Source: an uncultured Corynebacterium sp. (lineage in GTDB: Bacteria > Actinomycetota > Actinomycetes > Mycobacteriales > Mycobacteriaceae). Taken from it: a stretch of 64,000 bases of DNA. This document shows, piece after piece, positions 8,044 through 17,056 of the stretch (position 1 is the first letter of the stretch; each line of letters begins with the position of its first letter). The notes below the pieces were generated by a model that saw only the letters and a list, made by a program, of their open reading frames with translations, was not told the origin of the DNA and ran no database searches. Both the position numbers and the translations under genes were made by a program. The stretch lies in NCBI RefSeq assembly GCF_946998835.1, contig NZ_CAMQAZ010000009.1, positions 1 to 64,000 on the forward strand, read 5' to 3'.

Positions 8044-8652
8044 CTAGTCGGCCGCCTTGACTTCCATGGGGCAACCAGCCACGACGAGCACCACGCGGTC
8101 ACAGACAGCTGCGAGCTGCTGATTAAGCAACCCAATTTCATCGCGGAAAAGCCGCCCTGAGCGGTGCTCGGGAATGACACCGAAGCCCACTTCGGGCGAC
8201 ACAATGAATAGGTCGGAATCTTCGGGGAAGTTGCGCACGGCGTCGATAAGCGAGTGCGTCCACTGCGCGACGCTGCCCCTGGGCGCCTCCCATAGCCCCT
8301 GCGCGTCGATGACGTGCGTCAGCCAGGTGCCGACATCGTCGAGTAGCATTCGCCTCTCTGGTCTCGCGAGAGCCTCCACCGCATCGACGTCATCAATCGT
8401 GCGCCAGGACACGCCGTACTGCCGCGCTTGCGCTTGACGACGAACACGGTGCTCCTCGACCCTGGAGTGAAAGTCGCTATCACCTGGCCAGGGCCGTGCC
8501 GTTGCGATGTAGTGGAGCACGGTCGGGGCTTTGCCGCTCGTGTCGCCGCCGGTTCGAGCTGTGGCGGTTGGAGATGCGGTGGTGGCCAACAGCTCGTGCT
8601 CAGCCCACGAAGACTTGCCCGAGCGGGCACCGCCGAGAACCAGAGTGCGCAT
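8044..8652 (-). CDS. cobU: Adenosylcobinamide kinase / adenosylcobinamide-phosphate guanylyltransferase
   Basis: Bifunctional enzyme that phosphorylates adenosylcobinamide and transfers GMP to it, giving the CobS substrate. It has the N-terminal P-loop GGARSGKSSWAE and the C-terminal block SPEVGFGVIPEHRSGRLFRDE, both diagnostic. Length is 202 residues; family members are often near 180, and the extra residues follow the P-loop (a Ser/Thr/Ala-rich stretch). It starts eight bases after the DUF3043 stop, so it probably shares that transcript. No cobalamin riboswitch was found ahead of it. About 100 unassigned bases separate it from cobT. Confidence 0.92.
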   Translation of the reverse strand: MRTLVLGGARSGKSSWAEHELLATTASPTATARTGGDTSGKAPTVLHYIATARPWPGDSDFHSRVEEHRVRRQAQARQYGVSWRTIDDVDAVEALARPERRMLLDDVGTWLTHVIDAQGLWEAPRGSVAQWTHSLIDAVRNFPEDSDLFIVSPEVGFGVIPEHRSGRLFRDEIGLLNQQLAAVCDRVVLVVAGCPMEVKAAD

Positions 8653-8660
8653 GGAAGGAG

Positions 8661-9397
8661 CTATTTAATCTCGTCGCCGATATTGACCTGCGGACGCGGA
8701 GTGCGCAGACGACGCGGCTGGGAAGCGCGGGAGTAGGCGTAAAAGCCCAGTCCCCAGGAGCCTTCCGTGGTCTTCGGGAAACGCTCACGCGTGAGTTTGT
8801 TGGCGCGGCGGCCGATGTAGATACCCTCGATAATCAGGGCGACGATGAGAACCATCGCAATCAAGGAGGCGATGTTGGCCAGCTTCGGCAGGGAAGTGCC
8901 AATCATCATGACCAGGAGCAGAACCAGAGCGAACGGCAGGAACACGTTGGCGAGGAAGCGGCGAGAGTCGACCCAGTCGCGGACGAACTTGCGCTCAGCG
9001 CCCTGGTCACGTGCAGCATGTAGCGCGGGTCGCCGGCTGCCATGCGCTCGTCGGCAATACGACGCTGCTCGCGGCGCTCAGCACGCTCACGGGCCTTGGT
9101 GGCCTTGAGCTCCTCCTTGGACATGGAGGCCTTGAGCTCCTTGCGACGCTGACGAGCTTCCTTAGCGGTCAGCGGTGCTTCGACAGGGCCGCGACGGATG
9201 CCGCGCTCGCGTTCAACCTCGTTGCGCTTCGGGGTTGGGCGTCCCTTCTTTGGAGTAAAAGCACCGCTGTGCTTCTTCGCCGGCTGCTGAGAGTCCCCAG
9301 CAGTGGCCTTGGGCTCGCTGACCGCGGACGCGCCGGAGGTTGCTTCGGCTGCGTCAGCCTTGGACTTCTTGTCATTCTTTTTCCACGGTAGATCCAC
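8661..9397 (-). pseudogene. DUF3043 membrane protein with a one-base frameshift
   Basis: Actinobacterial DUF3043 protein of unknown function: a charged, Lys/Ala-rich N-terminal half (frame ending at 9014), a conserved RYML motif, then a hydrophobic C-terminal half in another frame (from 9011). In the second frame, RDQGAERKFVRDWVDSRRF and two membrane segments (FLPFALVLLLVMMIG and IASLIAMVLIVALIIEG) continue the family pattern exactly where the first frame degrades. One base is missing after ATG CTG, at about 9012-9013. Both halves are otherwise intact, so this is a recent mutation or a sequencing error. AAACC-type leaders upstream show no strong ribosome site. Confidence 0.8.
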
Positions 9398-9663
9398 GAC
9401 CCCAGATTATAAGGCCTCCAAGGCCCTTCCCTAATTAGGTTGCGGGTTGAGGCGGGCGGGCGTGACTTTGGGGTGGCTACGGTGCGGGCGTGGCTTGGAG
9501 GCGAGATTGGTGCGGCGTGACGTGACCGCGACACAGAATCCAGAAAAAGAGAACTCAGAATTGGGAATTAAAGATTGGTCGGTAAGGTTGTGATAAATAA
9601 TGACGTAGCCGACCTTGGGGTCGACTCGCACACTTAAACACTTCAACAAGGAGGACACGCGCT

Positions 9664-10005
9664 ATGACTACTGCTCAGAGCACTGGCGTTACCCTGACCG
9701 AAGCTGCGGCTGCCAAGGCAAAGGCACTTCTGGACCAAGAAGGTGCCACCGATTTGGCACTGCGTATTTCCGTAGCTCCGGGCGGCTGCGCCGGCCTGCG
9801 CTACCAGCTCTACTTCGATGACCGCAGCCTCGACGGCGATGTCTCCGAGGTTTTCGGCGGCGTCAAGCTGGTCGTCGATCGCCAGTCGGTTCCGTACCTG
9901 TCCGGTGCCACCATCGACTTCGCTGACACCATTGAGCAGCAGGGTTTCACCATCGACAACCCGAATGCCACCGGTTCTTGCGCTTGTGGTGACTCCTTCA
10001 ACTAA
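9664..10005 (+). CDS. erpA: A-type iron-sulfur cluster carrier (HesB/ErpA family)
   Basis: Small carrier that receives Fe-S clusters and inserts them into apo-proteins. The 113 residues show the three cluster cysteines: one in GGCAGLRYQLYF (about residue 42) and two in the C-terminal GSCACGDSF. AAGGAGG lies 9 bases before the ATG. It is divergent from the DUF3043 gene and ends at a strong terminator. Its closeness to the bcc-aa3 genes, which need a Rieske cluster, is suggestive only. Confidence 0.92.
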   Translation: MTTAQSTGVTLTEAAAAKAKALLDQEGATDLALRISVAPGGCAGLRYQLYFDDRSLDGDVSEVFGGVKLVVDRQSVPYLSGATIDFADTIEQQGFTIDNPNATGSCACGDSFN

Positions 10006-10032
10006 GCCACCAGCTGAAAAGCGCTGCTAGCA

Positions 10033-10050
10033 GACGCTGCAAAAGCGTCG
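10033..10050 (+). other. Small hairpin after erpA
   Basis: GACGCT-GCAAA-AGCGTC forms a 6-bp stem with a five-base loop, just before the erpA terminator. It may stabilise the 3' end of the transcript. Confidence 0.4.
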
Positions 10051-10059
10051 GATAGTAAG

Positions 10060-10105
10060 AGGCTCGGGCCCACTCTAGGTAGTTAGAGGGGCCCGAGCCT
10101 TTTTA
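10060..10105 (+). terminator. Strong terminator after erpA
   Basis: AGGCTCGGGCCC (10060-10071) pairs perfectly with GGGCCCGAGCCT (10089-10100) and a TTTTTT run follows. The 12-bp stem is among the strongest in the window. Confidence 0.9.
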
Positions 10106-10194
10106 GTTCCCGTAGATACGGTGGGGTTAAAGGACAAAAGTGAGTCCGTCCGGAGTGTCGCCGGGTGGGCATCTTTTGCTACTTAGCTCTCAAT

Positions 10195-10366
10195 GCGAGT
10201 TGGCGACTGCGTTTATGTTTGGCGGCGGTGGGTCGATGCGGGTTAGTGACTGCGATTATGGCAGGCGGCGGGCCACTGCAAGTTAGTGACCTTGCTTATA
10301 GCAAAAATGGTCCGAATTATGGCCTGAAAGTGCTATAAAGTTGGACAGTTTCACATTTGCAGCCCG
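10195..10366 (+). repeat. Dispersed intergenic repeat, copy 2 (three units)
   Basis: Three degenerate tandem units start near 10195, 10238 and 10278, each with the core G(T)TAGTGAC(T)GCG(A/T)TTATG and, in the first two, a GGCGGCGG stretch. A tail follows with GAAAGTG, CAGTTTCACAT and TGCAGCCCG. The whole is homologous, in inverted orientation, to 5602-5732. Like copy 1 it lies between convergent gene ends (erpA and asnB). Confidence 0.8.
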
Positions 10367-10927
10367 TATTCACATGTGCATCCACGTGTACAGCCCGCAA
10401 TTTATGGGGATGGTGCGGTTTTTCTTCATCTGGCCTGCGCATATGGGGCTGCGGGGTCTGTTTCGTGTCGTCTGGAAAGCAAACCAGGACCCCCGTTACC
10501 ACATGCGCGTGCCAGTATGGTGGATTGAATGAAAAATGGGCTTATATATGGGCTTATATAAGGAGCGAGACCTTCTATAAGCCCTATCTATGGGGTCTGT
10601 CCGGTCACTATCTTGAGCGTCAGACACAGTTTTGTCTATTAACCCGATACGGTGGCAGCTGGCCAGGGCTGGTGGGGGCCAGCGGGCTAGGGGCCAGGGG
10701 TGACTTTTGGCTCAAGCATGACCTATTGCTCGAGACTGACGTTTGGTCACATAAGGCGACCATAGGTTGACTTTGGAGCCAAACGTCAGTTGTGAGCCAT
10801 AGGTGCCAAGAGTGGCCATAGCTGCCGGGTTATAGGTACCGAGAGCAGCCAGGAGCTACCGGGGCAGGATGAGATTGGAGCGCGGCAGCCGTCGTAAAGC
10901 GGACTAGCGAACTAGAAAACTAGCGAA
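10367..10927. other. Gene-free stretch with many short repeats
   Basis: No credible gene was found in about 560 bases. It holds GGGCTTATATA twice (near 10538 and 10550), several copies of a loose GCCATAGGT-like word, a perfect 12-bp inverted repeat (10735-10746 with 10789-10800) and CTAGCGAACTAG twice just before the asnB end. A 137-codon open frame crosses the left part but has no ribosome site and no recognisable domain. Confidence 0.5.
10735..10800. repeat. Perfect 12-bp inverted repeat
   Basis: ACTGACGTTTGG at 10735-10746 and its exact complement CCAAACGTCAGT at 10789-10800 enclose 42 bases. No T-run follows on either side, so a terminator role is doubtful. It could be a degenerate mobile-element end pair or a cruciform. 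Confidence 0.55.
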
Positions 10928-12853
10928 CTAGAGCTCGACGGGGTAGTCGCGTTGTTCGATGTCCGGCGTGATGCGGTCTTCGATGAAGATGCCGTGCCAG
11001 ACCATGAACGCCAGGATGGTCCAGAGGCGGCGGGAGTGATCGCGCTCGGTCGGGTGGTGCTCGGCGAGCATCTTGAGTACGGCATTCTTATTAATGAACT
11101 CATCAGTCTGGGACTCGCGGATGATGTCCTCGGCCCACCCGTGGAGCTCGTCGCCTGCCAGCCAGTGGCGAATCGGCACTGGGAAGCCCAGCTTGCGGCG
11201 GTTGAGCACGTGCTCCGGAACGATCTGCTCCATCGCGCGACGTAGCGCGTACTTGGTGGTGCCGTGGGAGACACGCATGTCCACAGGCAGAGTCTGCGCG
11301 ACATCGAAGACCACGCGGTCGAGGAACGGCACGCGTAGCTCCAGGGAGTTAGCCATGGTGATTTTGTCGGCCTTGACCAGGATGTCGCCACGCAGCCAGG
11401 TGAACAAATCCAGGTGCTGCATACGGGTCACCGGGTCCCAGCCCTCAGACTGCGCGTAAATCGGCGCCGTGACGTCGCTGTGGTCCCATTCCTTCTTCGC
11501 CCACGGCAGGACCTCCTGCAGCTGCTCGAAGTTAAAGGAACGAGCATTGCCGTAGTAGCGCTGCTCCAGCGGAGTAGTGCCTCGCTGCAGCAGCGACTTG
11601 CCGCGCATGCCCTCCGGCAGAGCCTCGCCGACCTTAGCCAGACCTCGCAGTAGGGGAGAAGGGACCTTCTCAAACGGCTTCAGCGACAGCGGCTCCTTAT
11701 AAATGGTGTAACCGCCGAAGAGCTCGTCTGCGCCCTCACCAGAGAGCACAACCTTAACGTGCTTACGGGCCTCGGCCGCCACGAAGTACAGCGGGACCAG
11801 GGCCGGGTCGGCTACCGGGTCATCGAGGTACCACATGATCTTCGGAATCGCGCCGGCGAACTCCTCCGGCGAGACAACCTTCACAATGTGCTCGACACCG
11901 ATGGCGGCCGCGGACTCGGCAGCCACATCGACCTCGGAGAATCCCTCGCGCTCGAAGCCAGTGGTAAACGTCAGCAAGTCTGGGTTGTGGCGCTTGGCCA
12001 AAGTTGCAATAGCAGTGGAGTCAATGCCGCCCGACAGGAACGAGCCCACCGTGACGTCGGCACGCATGTGCTTTTCGACGCTGTCCTCCAGCGCACGGGC
12101 AATGCGGTCGAATACGTCCTGCTCGGCGCCCTTAGCCACCGGCTGAATCGGGAAGTTCGGCTTGAAGTAGCGAGTCTGCTTAACCTCGCCCCCGGGCGTG
12201 ACAGTTGCAGTGCAGCCCGACTCCAGGCGGACAATGTCGGTGTGCAGCGACTCCGGCTCCGGCACGTACTGCAGATCGACGTAGTGCTCGAGTGCGCGCT
12301 TATTCAGCTTCTTCGCATCGATGCTCATCTCCGGCGCAGCCTCGAGCAGCGACTTCTTCTCCGATCCGAAAATTGTGCCACGCTCGGTGGTGGCGTAGTA
12401 GAGCGGCTTAATGCCGAAAGGATCGCGTGCCAGGAAAAGCTTGCGCTCGACGCTGTCCCAAATAGCAATGCCGAACATGCCGCGCAGGTGCTTGACGACG
12501 TCAGCTCCCCAGTGGTGGAACCCAACGACAATAGGTTCGCCATCGCCGGAGGTATTAAAGGTATAGCCTTCCTTCTTCAGCTCCTTGCGAAGTTCGACGA
12601 AATTGTAGATTTCGCCATTAAACGTCATGGAGTAACGGTTCGGCTGATCCTCCGGTCCCCACTGCAGCGGCTGGTGGCTGTGGGCGATATCAATAATGGA
12701 CAGACGGTTGAAGCCGAAAACGGCATCCTCGTCGTGCCACGTGCCCGCATCGTCAGGACCGCGGTGCCGCATGCAAGGCAGAGCCCTTTCGATAACGGGA
12801 ACGAGCTCCGCAGCGTCAGAGTTTGCAGTCAGGATTCCGAGAAGACCACACAT
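10928..12853 (-). CDS. ltsA: Glutamine-dependent asparagine synthetase-like amidotransferase (LtsA)
   Basis: 641 residues. The start is set at the ATG of MCGLLGILTANSD because Cys2 must become the N-terminal nucleophile of the glutaminase domain (residues about 2-200). The C-terminal synthetase domain has the PP-loop SGGIDSTAIA and GEGADELFGGY. In Corynebacterium glutamicum this locus is ltsA, whose loss gives lysozyme sensitivity; the mycobacterial counterpart AsnB amidates meso-diaminopimelate in peptidoglycan precursors. The position between ctaC and erpA fits that locus. An upstream in-frame GTG (12866-12868) is rejected because it would bury Cys2. Confidence 0.93.
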   Translation of the reverse strand: MCGLLGILTANSDAAELVPVIERALPCMRHRGPDDAGTWHDEDAVFGFNRLSIIDIAHSHQPLQWGPEDQPNRYSMTFNGEIYNFVELRKELKKEGYTFNTSGDGEPIVVGFHHWGADVVKHLRGMFGIAIWDSVERKLFLARDPFGIKPLYYATTERGTIFGSEKKSLLEAAPEMSIDAKKLNKRALEHYVDLQYVPEPESLHTDIVRLESGCTATVTPGGEVKQTRYFKPNFPIQPVAKGAEQDVFDRIARALEDSVEKHMRADVTVGSFLSGGIDSTAIATLAKRHNPDLLTFTTGFEREGFSEVDVAAESAAAIGVEHIVKVVSPEEFAGAIPKIMWYLDDPVADPALVPLYFVAAEARKHVKVVLSGEGADELFGGYTIYKEPLSLKPFEKVPSPLLRGLAKVGEALPEGMRGKSLLQRGTTPLEQRYYGNARSFNFEQLQEVLPWAKKEWDHSDVTAPIYAQSEGWDPVTRMQHLDLFTWLRGDILVKADKITMANSLELRVPFLDRVVFDVAQTLPVDMRVSHGTTKYALRRAMEQIVPEHVLNRRKLGFPVPIRHWLAGDELHGWAEDIIRESQTDEFINKNAVLKMLAEHHPTERDHSRRLWTILAFMVWHGIFIEDRITPDIEQRDYPVEL

Positions 12854-13400
12854 GCTTCGTGCGCGCACCTTTCACTTCGTGTCACTTGGTGGATTTCGAC
12901 GGTTTCGTGGCGAAAGACTCAGAGTGACTGGGGTGTCGGTAGAGCCGGGGGCCGTGAAGAACCGCCGCGTGGCTGAGTAATTTGGTTAAACCGCAGTTGG
13001 GTTAAAACCTAGATTGGCGCCACGAAAGAAATGCTGCACCTACTCTAATGCCTTTTGAGTCAAAGAGAGAATGTCTCTGGCTGCCGTGTCTAGGTTGCAA
13101 CATGAAACGCAAGGAATTTGGCGGCTGACCGCGAGGTGGTTAGTGGGCGGCGGTCGAGCTGCTTCGTGGCGCAAACACTAAAAAATTCATAGGCTTGGGA
13201 GCGTCAACTGGGTGTAACTGGTGAGAATGCCACCCCCGATAGGCGGGTCTTTCTCAGTATTTTATTAGGGCAGATATACTCAAAGGCACCCCACAGCCAT
13301 ATTTATTGTGGAGAAAGCTTAAGAATCGACTACTCTGCTTGGGTAGGACGAAACCTTAATCGGTTATCGAAAATTGTGTGGATCAGGAAGGCAGACACAC
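12854..13400. promoter_or_regulatory. Divergent control region of ltsA and ctaC
   Basis: About 550 bases without a gene. Near the ltsA side, GGTTAAACC (12984-12992) and GGTTAAAACC (13000-13009) form a 16-base-spaced direct repeat that may be an operator. On the ctaC side a possible promoter is TTGTGG-19-TACTCT ending near 13339, giving a leader of about 55-60 nt. AGGAAGG lies before the ctaC GTG. The middle shows nothing recognisable. Confidence 0.4.
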
Positions 13401-14576
13401 GTGAATCAGCGTAGAAAGTTCGGAGTCGCCCGTAAGCTCGGCGTCCTCGGCGTTGCCGCCGGTAGCGCAGCCCTGCTTGCCGGCTGTGATGTTAATCCTC
13501 CGGAGAACGGCTTCTTCAAGCTGCTCCGCTTTGGTTGGCCGGAAGGCGTTACCCCGGAAGCGCAGTCCATGGGTAACTTCTGGGTTTGGACCTGGGTCGC
13601 AGCGTGGATTATCGGCATTATCGTTTGGGGCGTGACCCTTTACTCGATGGCTAACTTCACGGCTAAGAAGGCTGAGAAGAAGGGCAAGGGTGAGTTCCCG
13701 CGCCAGACTGCATACAACGTTCCGGTTGAGTTGTCTCTGACTATTCTTCCGATTCTGATTGTCATGGCTCTGTTCTTCTTCACCGTTCAGACTCAGGACA
13801 AGGTCACTGCTCTGGATAAGGATCCGGAGGTGACTGTTGACGTCACCGGTTTCCAGTGGAACTGGAAGTTCGGCTACGCCAACATTTCCGCTGACCTGAT
13901 GGGCGGAGAGGAGTACAACGGACGTATTGAGAAGCCAGCTGACGAGCAGTTCTTCACCGAGGGTGGCCACGAGGTCGTTTCCGATGAGGACCGCGCAAAG
14001 CAGAAGGAGTACCCGGTTCACGGTCGCTCCAAGGAGAGCCTCGATTACCTGCGTTACGACGAGATTGAGACCCTCGGCACCACCGAAGAGGTTCCGGTTC
14101 TCGTTGTTCCGGAAGACACCGCAATCCAGTTCGACCTCGCGTCCGCTGACGTGATTCACTCCTTCTGGGTTCCGGAGTTCCTCTTCAAGCGCGACGTGTT
14201 CCCGCACCCGGAGGCCAACAAGTCCAACCGTGTCTTCCAGATCGAGAAGATCGACTCGGAAAAGATTGCTAACCGCCCGGAGGACAACCCGAGCGACAAG
14301 GTAAAGAACGCTTTCGTCGGTCGCTGTGCCGAGATGTGCGGTACCTACCACGCAATGATGAACTTCGAGATTCGTGCTGTCTCCCGCGAGGCATTCACCG
14401 AGTACATCAAGTTCCGCCAGGAGAACCCGGAAGCTACCAACGCTGATGCTCTGAAGCACATCGGTGAGCCGGCATTCGCAGTCTCCACCTCGCCGTTCAA
14501 CTCCGGTCGTGTCGACACCCGCGACATGGGTGACCGTGGTGCTAACACGATTGACCTGAACGCTACCGCCAAGTAA
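13401..14576 (+). CDS. ctaC: Cytochrome c oxidase subunit II (aa3 type)
   Basis: Subunit II of the aa3 oxidase; it carries the CuA centre that takes electrons from the QcrC di-haem subunit. The start is the GTG at 13401, preceded by GGAAGG; the protein is then 391 residues with a lipoprotein signal ending LLAGCD. Two membrane helices follow (about residues 50-72 and 98-120). The CuA ligands are visible as VIHSFWVPEF and CAEMCGTYHAMM. An acidic insertion between them (about residues 165-235) is typical of actinobacterial CtaC, which docks directly on the bc1 complex. ctaF follows 35 bases later. Confidence 0.95.
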   Translation: MNQRRKFGVARKLGVLGVAAGSAALLAGCDVNPPENGFFKLLRFGWPEGVTPEAQSMGNFWVWTWVAAWIIGIIVWGVTLYSMANFTAKKAEKKGKGEFPRQTAYNVPVELSLTILPILIVMALFFFTVQTQDKVTALDKDPEVTVDVTGFQWNWKFGYANISADLMGGEEYNGRIEKPADEQFFTEGGHEVVSDEDRAKQKEYPVHGRSKESLDYLRYDEIETLGTTEEVPVLVVPEDTAIQFDLASADVIHSFWVPEFLFKRDVFPHPEANKSNRVFQIEKIDSEKIANRPEDNPSDKVKNAFVGRCAEMCGTYHAMMNFEIRAVSREAFTEYIKFRQENPEATNADALKHIGEPAFAVSTSPFNSGRVDTRDMGDRGANTIDLNATAK

Positions 14577-14611
14577 ACCCAGCAAGATTCTTACCTAAAG
14601 GAAGTTCTCAA

Positions 14612-15058
14612 ATGAAGTCTGCAGCAAAGCTCTTCTACGGACTTACCGTGTTCCTGGGGTTCATGGCTGTCGTCTACATCTTCGGCACTCAGTACCTCCA
14701 GGACACCGGTAACGTCATCAACGAAAGCCAGGGTCGCCTCGAGTGGGCCGGCGCAACCGGCCTGGTACTCGCAGCTCTGATGACTCTGATGCTCGGTGGA
14801 TACTTCCACTTCACTGAGCGCCGTTCCGACATCACCCCGTCTGACTACGAAGAGGCAGAGATTGCCGACGGTGCTGGCACCCTCGGTTTCTTCTCCGCTA
14901 GTTCGATTTGGCCGTTCGTGATGACCATGGGCATCCTGCTCATGGGCTACGGCATCGCATTCATGGCTTACTGGCTGATTGTTCTTGGCGCGGTAATCCT
15001 GATTGTCGCCAGCACCAAGCTCAACACTCAGTACATCACTCCGCCGGAGAAGCACTAG
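14612..15058 (+). CDS. ctaF: Cytochrome c oxidase subunit IV (actinobacterial)
   Basis: Small 148-residue membrane subunit of the aa3 oxidase with four predicted helices. It follows ctaC with a short gap and its own AAAGGAAG ribosome site, so the two form an operon ended by the terminator at 15099-15145. The assignment rests on position, size and helix pattern; the family has no catalytic motif. Confidence 0.9.
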   Translation: MKSAAKLFYGLTVFLGFMAVVYIFGTQYLQDTGNVINESQGRLEWAGATGLVLAALMTLMLGGYFHFTERRSDITPSDYEEAEIADGAGTLGFFSASSIWPFVMTMGILLMGYGIAFMAYWLIVLGAVILIVASTKLNTQYITPPEKH

Positions 15059-15098
15059 TCCGAGTGCAAGCCGACTGAACCACAGTCGTAGATAACCG

Positions 15099-15145
15099 AA
15101 AAGTCTCTCCCCCTAACAAGGGCGTTAGTGGGAGAGACTTTTTTG
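15099..15145. terminator. Terminator between ctaF and the ABC-F gene
   Basis: AAAGTCTCTCCC pairs with GGGAGAGACTTT around about 18 bases and is followed by six T. A-runs on the other flank make it usable from both strands, which fits the convergent genes. Confidence 0.85.
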
Positions 15146-15160
15146 TTTTACGATTCGGCA

Positions 15161-16888
15161 TTAAGCGAATTCGACTGGCTTCTGTCCCTTGGGCAGTTCG
15201 ATGACCTCACCATCGGTCACCTGCAGGTGACGGGCCTCGAGTGAGTTAATCATCCGGTGGTCGTGGGTAATGACAATAATCGTGCCCTCCGCAGACACAA
15301 TCGCGTCCTGGACCTGTTCGATAAGGTCCACACTGAGGTGGTTAGTCGGCTCGTCGAGCAGAAGAATCTCCGGCGGGTTGGCTACAACCAACGCCAGCGC
15401 TACACGACGCTGTTGGCCTATGGAGAGGTCACCTACAGGCCGATTGGCATCCTCGGGGCTCAACAGCCCAAAGTCGTCGAGAGGCACGCTGGCATGTGGC
15501 GCGAGATCGTACATCTCGCGTGCGGATTTCCTCGGGTTCTCCCAGTCTTGTTCCTGAGCAAGCATGGCCACACGGCAGCCCTCACCGATTCGCACCTCGC
15601 CGGCCTGGGTCTCAACTTGCCCCATGATGGCCTTCAACAATGTGGATTTTCCGGCGCCGTTCGGGCCGGTGATCACAACTTTGTCACCGGGGCGAATGGT
15701 CAGTGAACCAACGCGAATTCGGTCTGGCACGACGACACCACGCATCTTGACGTGAAAGTCCTCATCGCTGCCCGACGCTGCACGCTTGGTGGGCAAAGGG
15801 GCCGTCAGCGGAGCATCGAACCCCAACAGGGCAGGGGGCCGCTCTACGCCTTCCTCAATAAGCTCATCGAGCCGTTGCTTAGCCGAACGAACGCGACGGG
15901 CGATTTGTCGCTCTACGCGGCCGGCACGGCGGTCGTAGGCCATCTTGTTGTTATCAGTCATGGCGCGGCCGGGAGAGACCTCACGGGCGCCGCTTTCGAT
16001 GGTGTCCTCCAACCGATTGCGCTCATGCTCCTCGGACCGCCACTGGTGCTCCCAAAGCTCGCGCTGGTGGCGGCGATGCTTCGCGTAATCGGAATAGTTA
16101 CCACGGAAAAGTCCGATACCGGGCCGTCCCGGAACCAAGTCTCCAATGACGGTACAGACGGCATCCAGAAAGTCACGATCATGTGTTGCCACCACGACCA
16201 CGCCCGGGTGATTTTGAATCGTATCGATCACAAGCTGGCGACCGCGTTCATCGAGGTGGTTGGTCGGCTCGTCGAGAAGCAAAATCTCTGGTTTGCGAAT
16301 CAACGTGATTGCCAATCCAAGTCGCGCCCGCTGTCCGCCCGAAATCTCAGTAGTGAGTTGCTCAGTCAGGGGAGTGCCATCCGGCGCCGTGCCGGTCAGG
16401 CCGAGGTAGTCTAGGACAATTTCGGCGTTGTGTTCAGCGTTCCAGTCGTCATGAGCCATGACATCGGAGAAGATCTTCGAGTACTCCGTCTCAGCCGCTT
16501 CTGAGGCCTCCGGGGTCTTCGCGACTGCCATCGCCTCAGCCGCCTCTTCCAGCTCCGCTAGACGACGTTTCGAGGGGCCTAGGGCCTCATCGATAAGCAT
16601 CTGGACGGTGGAATCAAAAGGAGCTTCCAACTCCTGCGAGCCGAGCACACGAGTACCGATGTGGGTCACGGTCCCGTTGGTGGGCCGACGGCGCCCCGAC
16701 AGTAGCCAGAGGAGAGTGGATTTGCCAGCCCCGTTGTCTCCGACTAAGCCCAGGACATCGCCGTCGGAAAGCGTGAGCGAAACATCGCGCAGAACCGGCG
16801 TGGCTTCGTAGTCAAAATTGACACCATTTGCGACAAGCTGCGTGGCCTTGTTCGAAAGGTCACCAGTGGGGGAGGGGCTAGTAGACAT
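15161..16888 (-). CDS. ABC-F family ATPase (two nucleotide-binding domains)
   Basis: A 575-residue soluble protein without membrane segments, made of two ABC ATPase domains. Domain 1 shows GDNGAGKST, SGGQRARLG and LLLDEPTNHLD; domain 2 shows GPNGAGKSTLL, SIGQQRRVALA and LLLDEPTNHL. A charged, Arg-rich linker of about 90 residues (around residue 270-360) separates them, as in ABC-F proteins, which act on ribosomes in translation quality control or antibiotic protection. Which of these it does cannot be read from the sequence. It stands alone between two bidirectional terminators. Confidence 0.88.
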   Translation of the reverse strand: MSTSPSPTGDLSNKATQLVANGVNFDYEATPVLRDVSLTLSDGDVLGLVGDNGAGKSTLLWLLSGRRRPTNGTVTHIGTRVLGSQELEAPFDSTVQMLIDEALGPSKRRLAELEEAAEAMAVAKTPEASEAAETEYSKIFSDVMAHDDWNAEHNAEIVLDYLGLTGTAPDGTPLTEQLTTEISGGQRARLGLAITLIRKPEILLLDEPTNHLDERGRQLVIDTIQNHPGVVVVATHDRDFLDAVCTVIGDLVPGRPGIGLFRGNYSDYAKHRRHQRELWEHQWRSEEHERNRLEDTIESGAREVSPGRAMTDNNKMAYDRRAGRVERQIARRVRSAKQRLDELIEEGVERPPALLGFDAPLTAPLPTKRAASGSDEDFHVKMRGVVVPDRIRVGSLTIRPGDKVVITGPNGAGKSTLLKAIMGQVETQAGEVRIGEGCRVAMLAQEQDWENPRKSAREMYDLAPHASVPLDDFGLLSPEDANRPVGDLSIGQQRRVALALVVANPPEILLLDEPTNHLSVDLIEQVQDAIVSAEGTIIVITHDHRMINSLEARHLQVTDGEVIELPKGQKPVEFA

Positions 16889-16977
16889 AGGTCCATTTTA
16901 GTACTGGTAGACAGCAGATTTGGTATCAGACGCATGTCGCGCTCACGGCGAGCGCGAAAGTGATCAGGCAACAAAAA

Positions 16978-17020
16978 ACCACCTCGGGCAACATCCGCAT
17001 TGGATGTCGACCGAGGTGGT
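16978..17020. terminator. Bidirectional terminator between qcrB and the ABC-F gene region
   Basis: ACCACCTCGG pairs perfectly with CCGAGGTGGT, and inside it ACATCC pairs with GGATGT. A six-A run precedes and CTTATTT follows, so it serves mainly the minus-strand qcr operon. Confidence 0.85.
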
Positions 17021-17056
17021 CTTATTTGAGCGCAGTAGAAAACCTACCGCCGCGTT

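Noticed and set aside
10357..10770. 137-codon open frame after repeat copy 2
   Set aside because: No start signal, no domain, and it runs across short intergenic repeats.
11759..12976. 405-codon open frame on the plus strand
   Set aside because: It is antisense to ltsA, whose domains and catalytic residues are intact; GC-rich coding sequence often leaves the opposite frame open.
13383..14585. 400-codon open frame on the minus strand
   Set aside because: Exact antisense shadow of ctaC, without ribosome site or recognisable domain.
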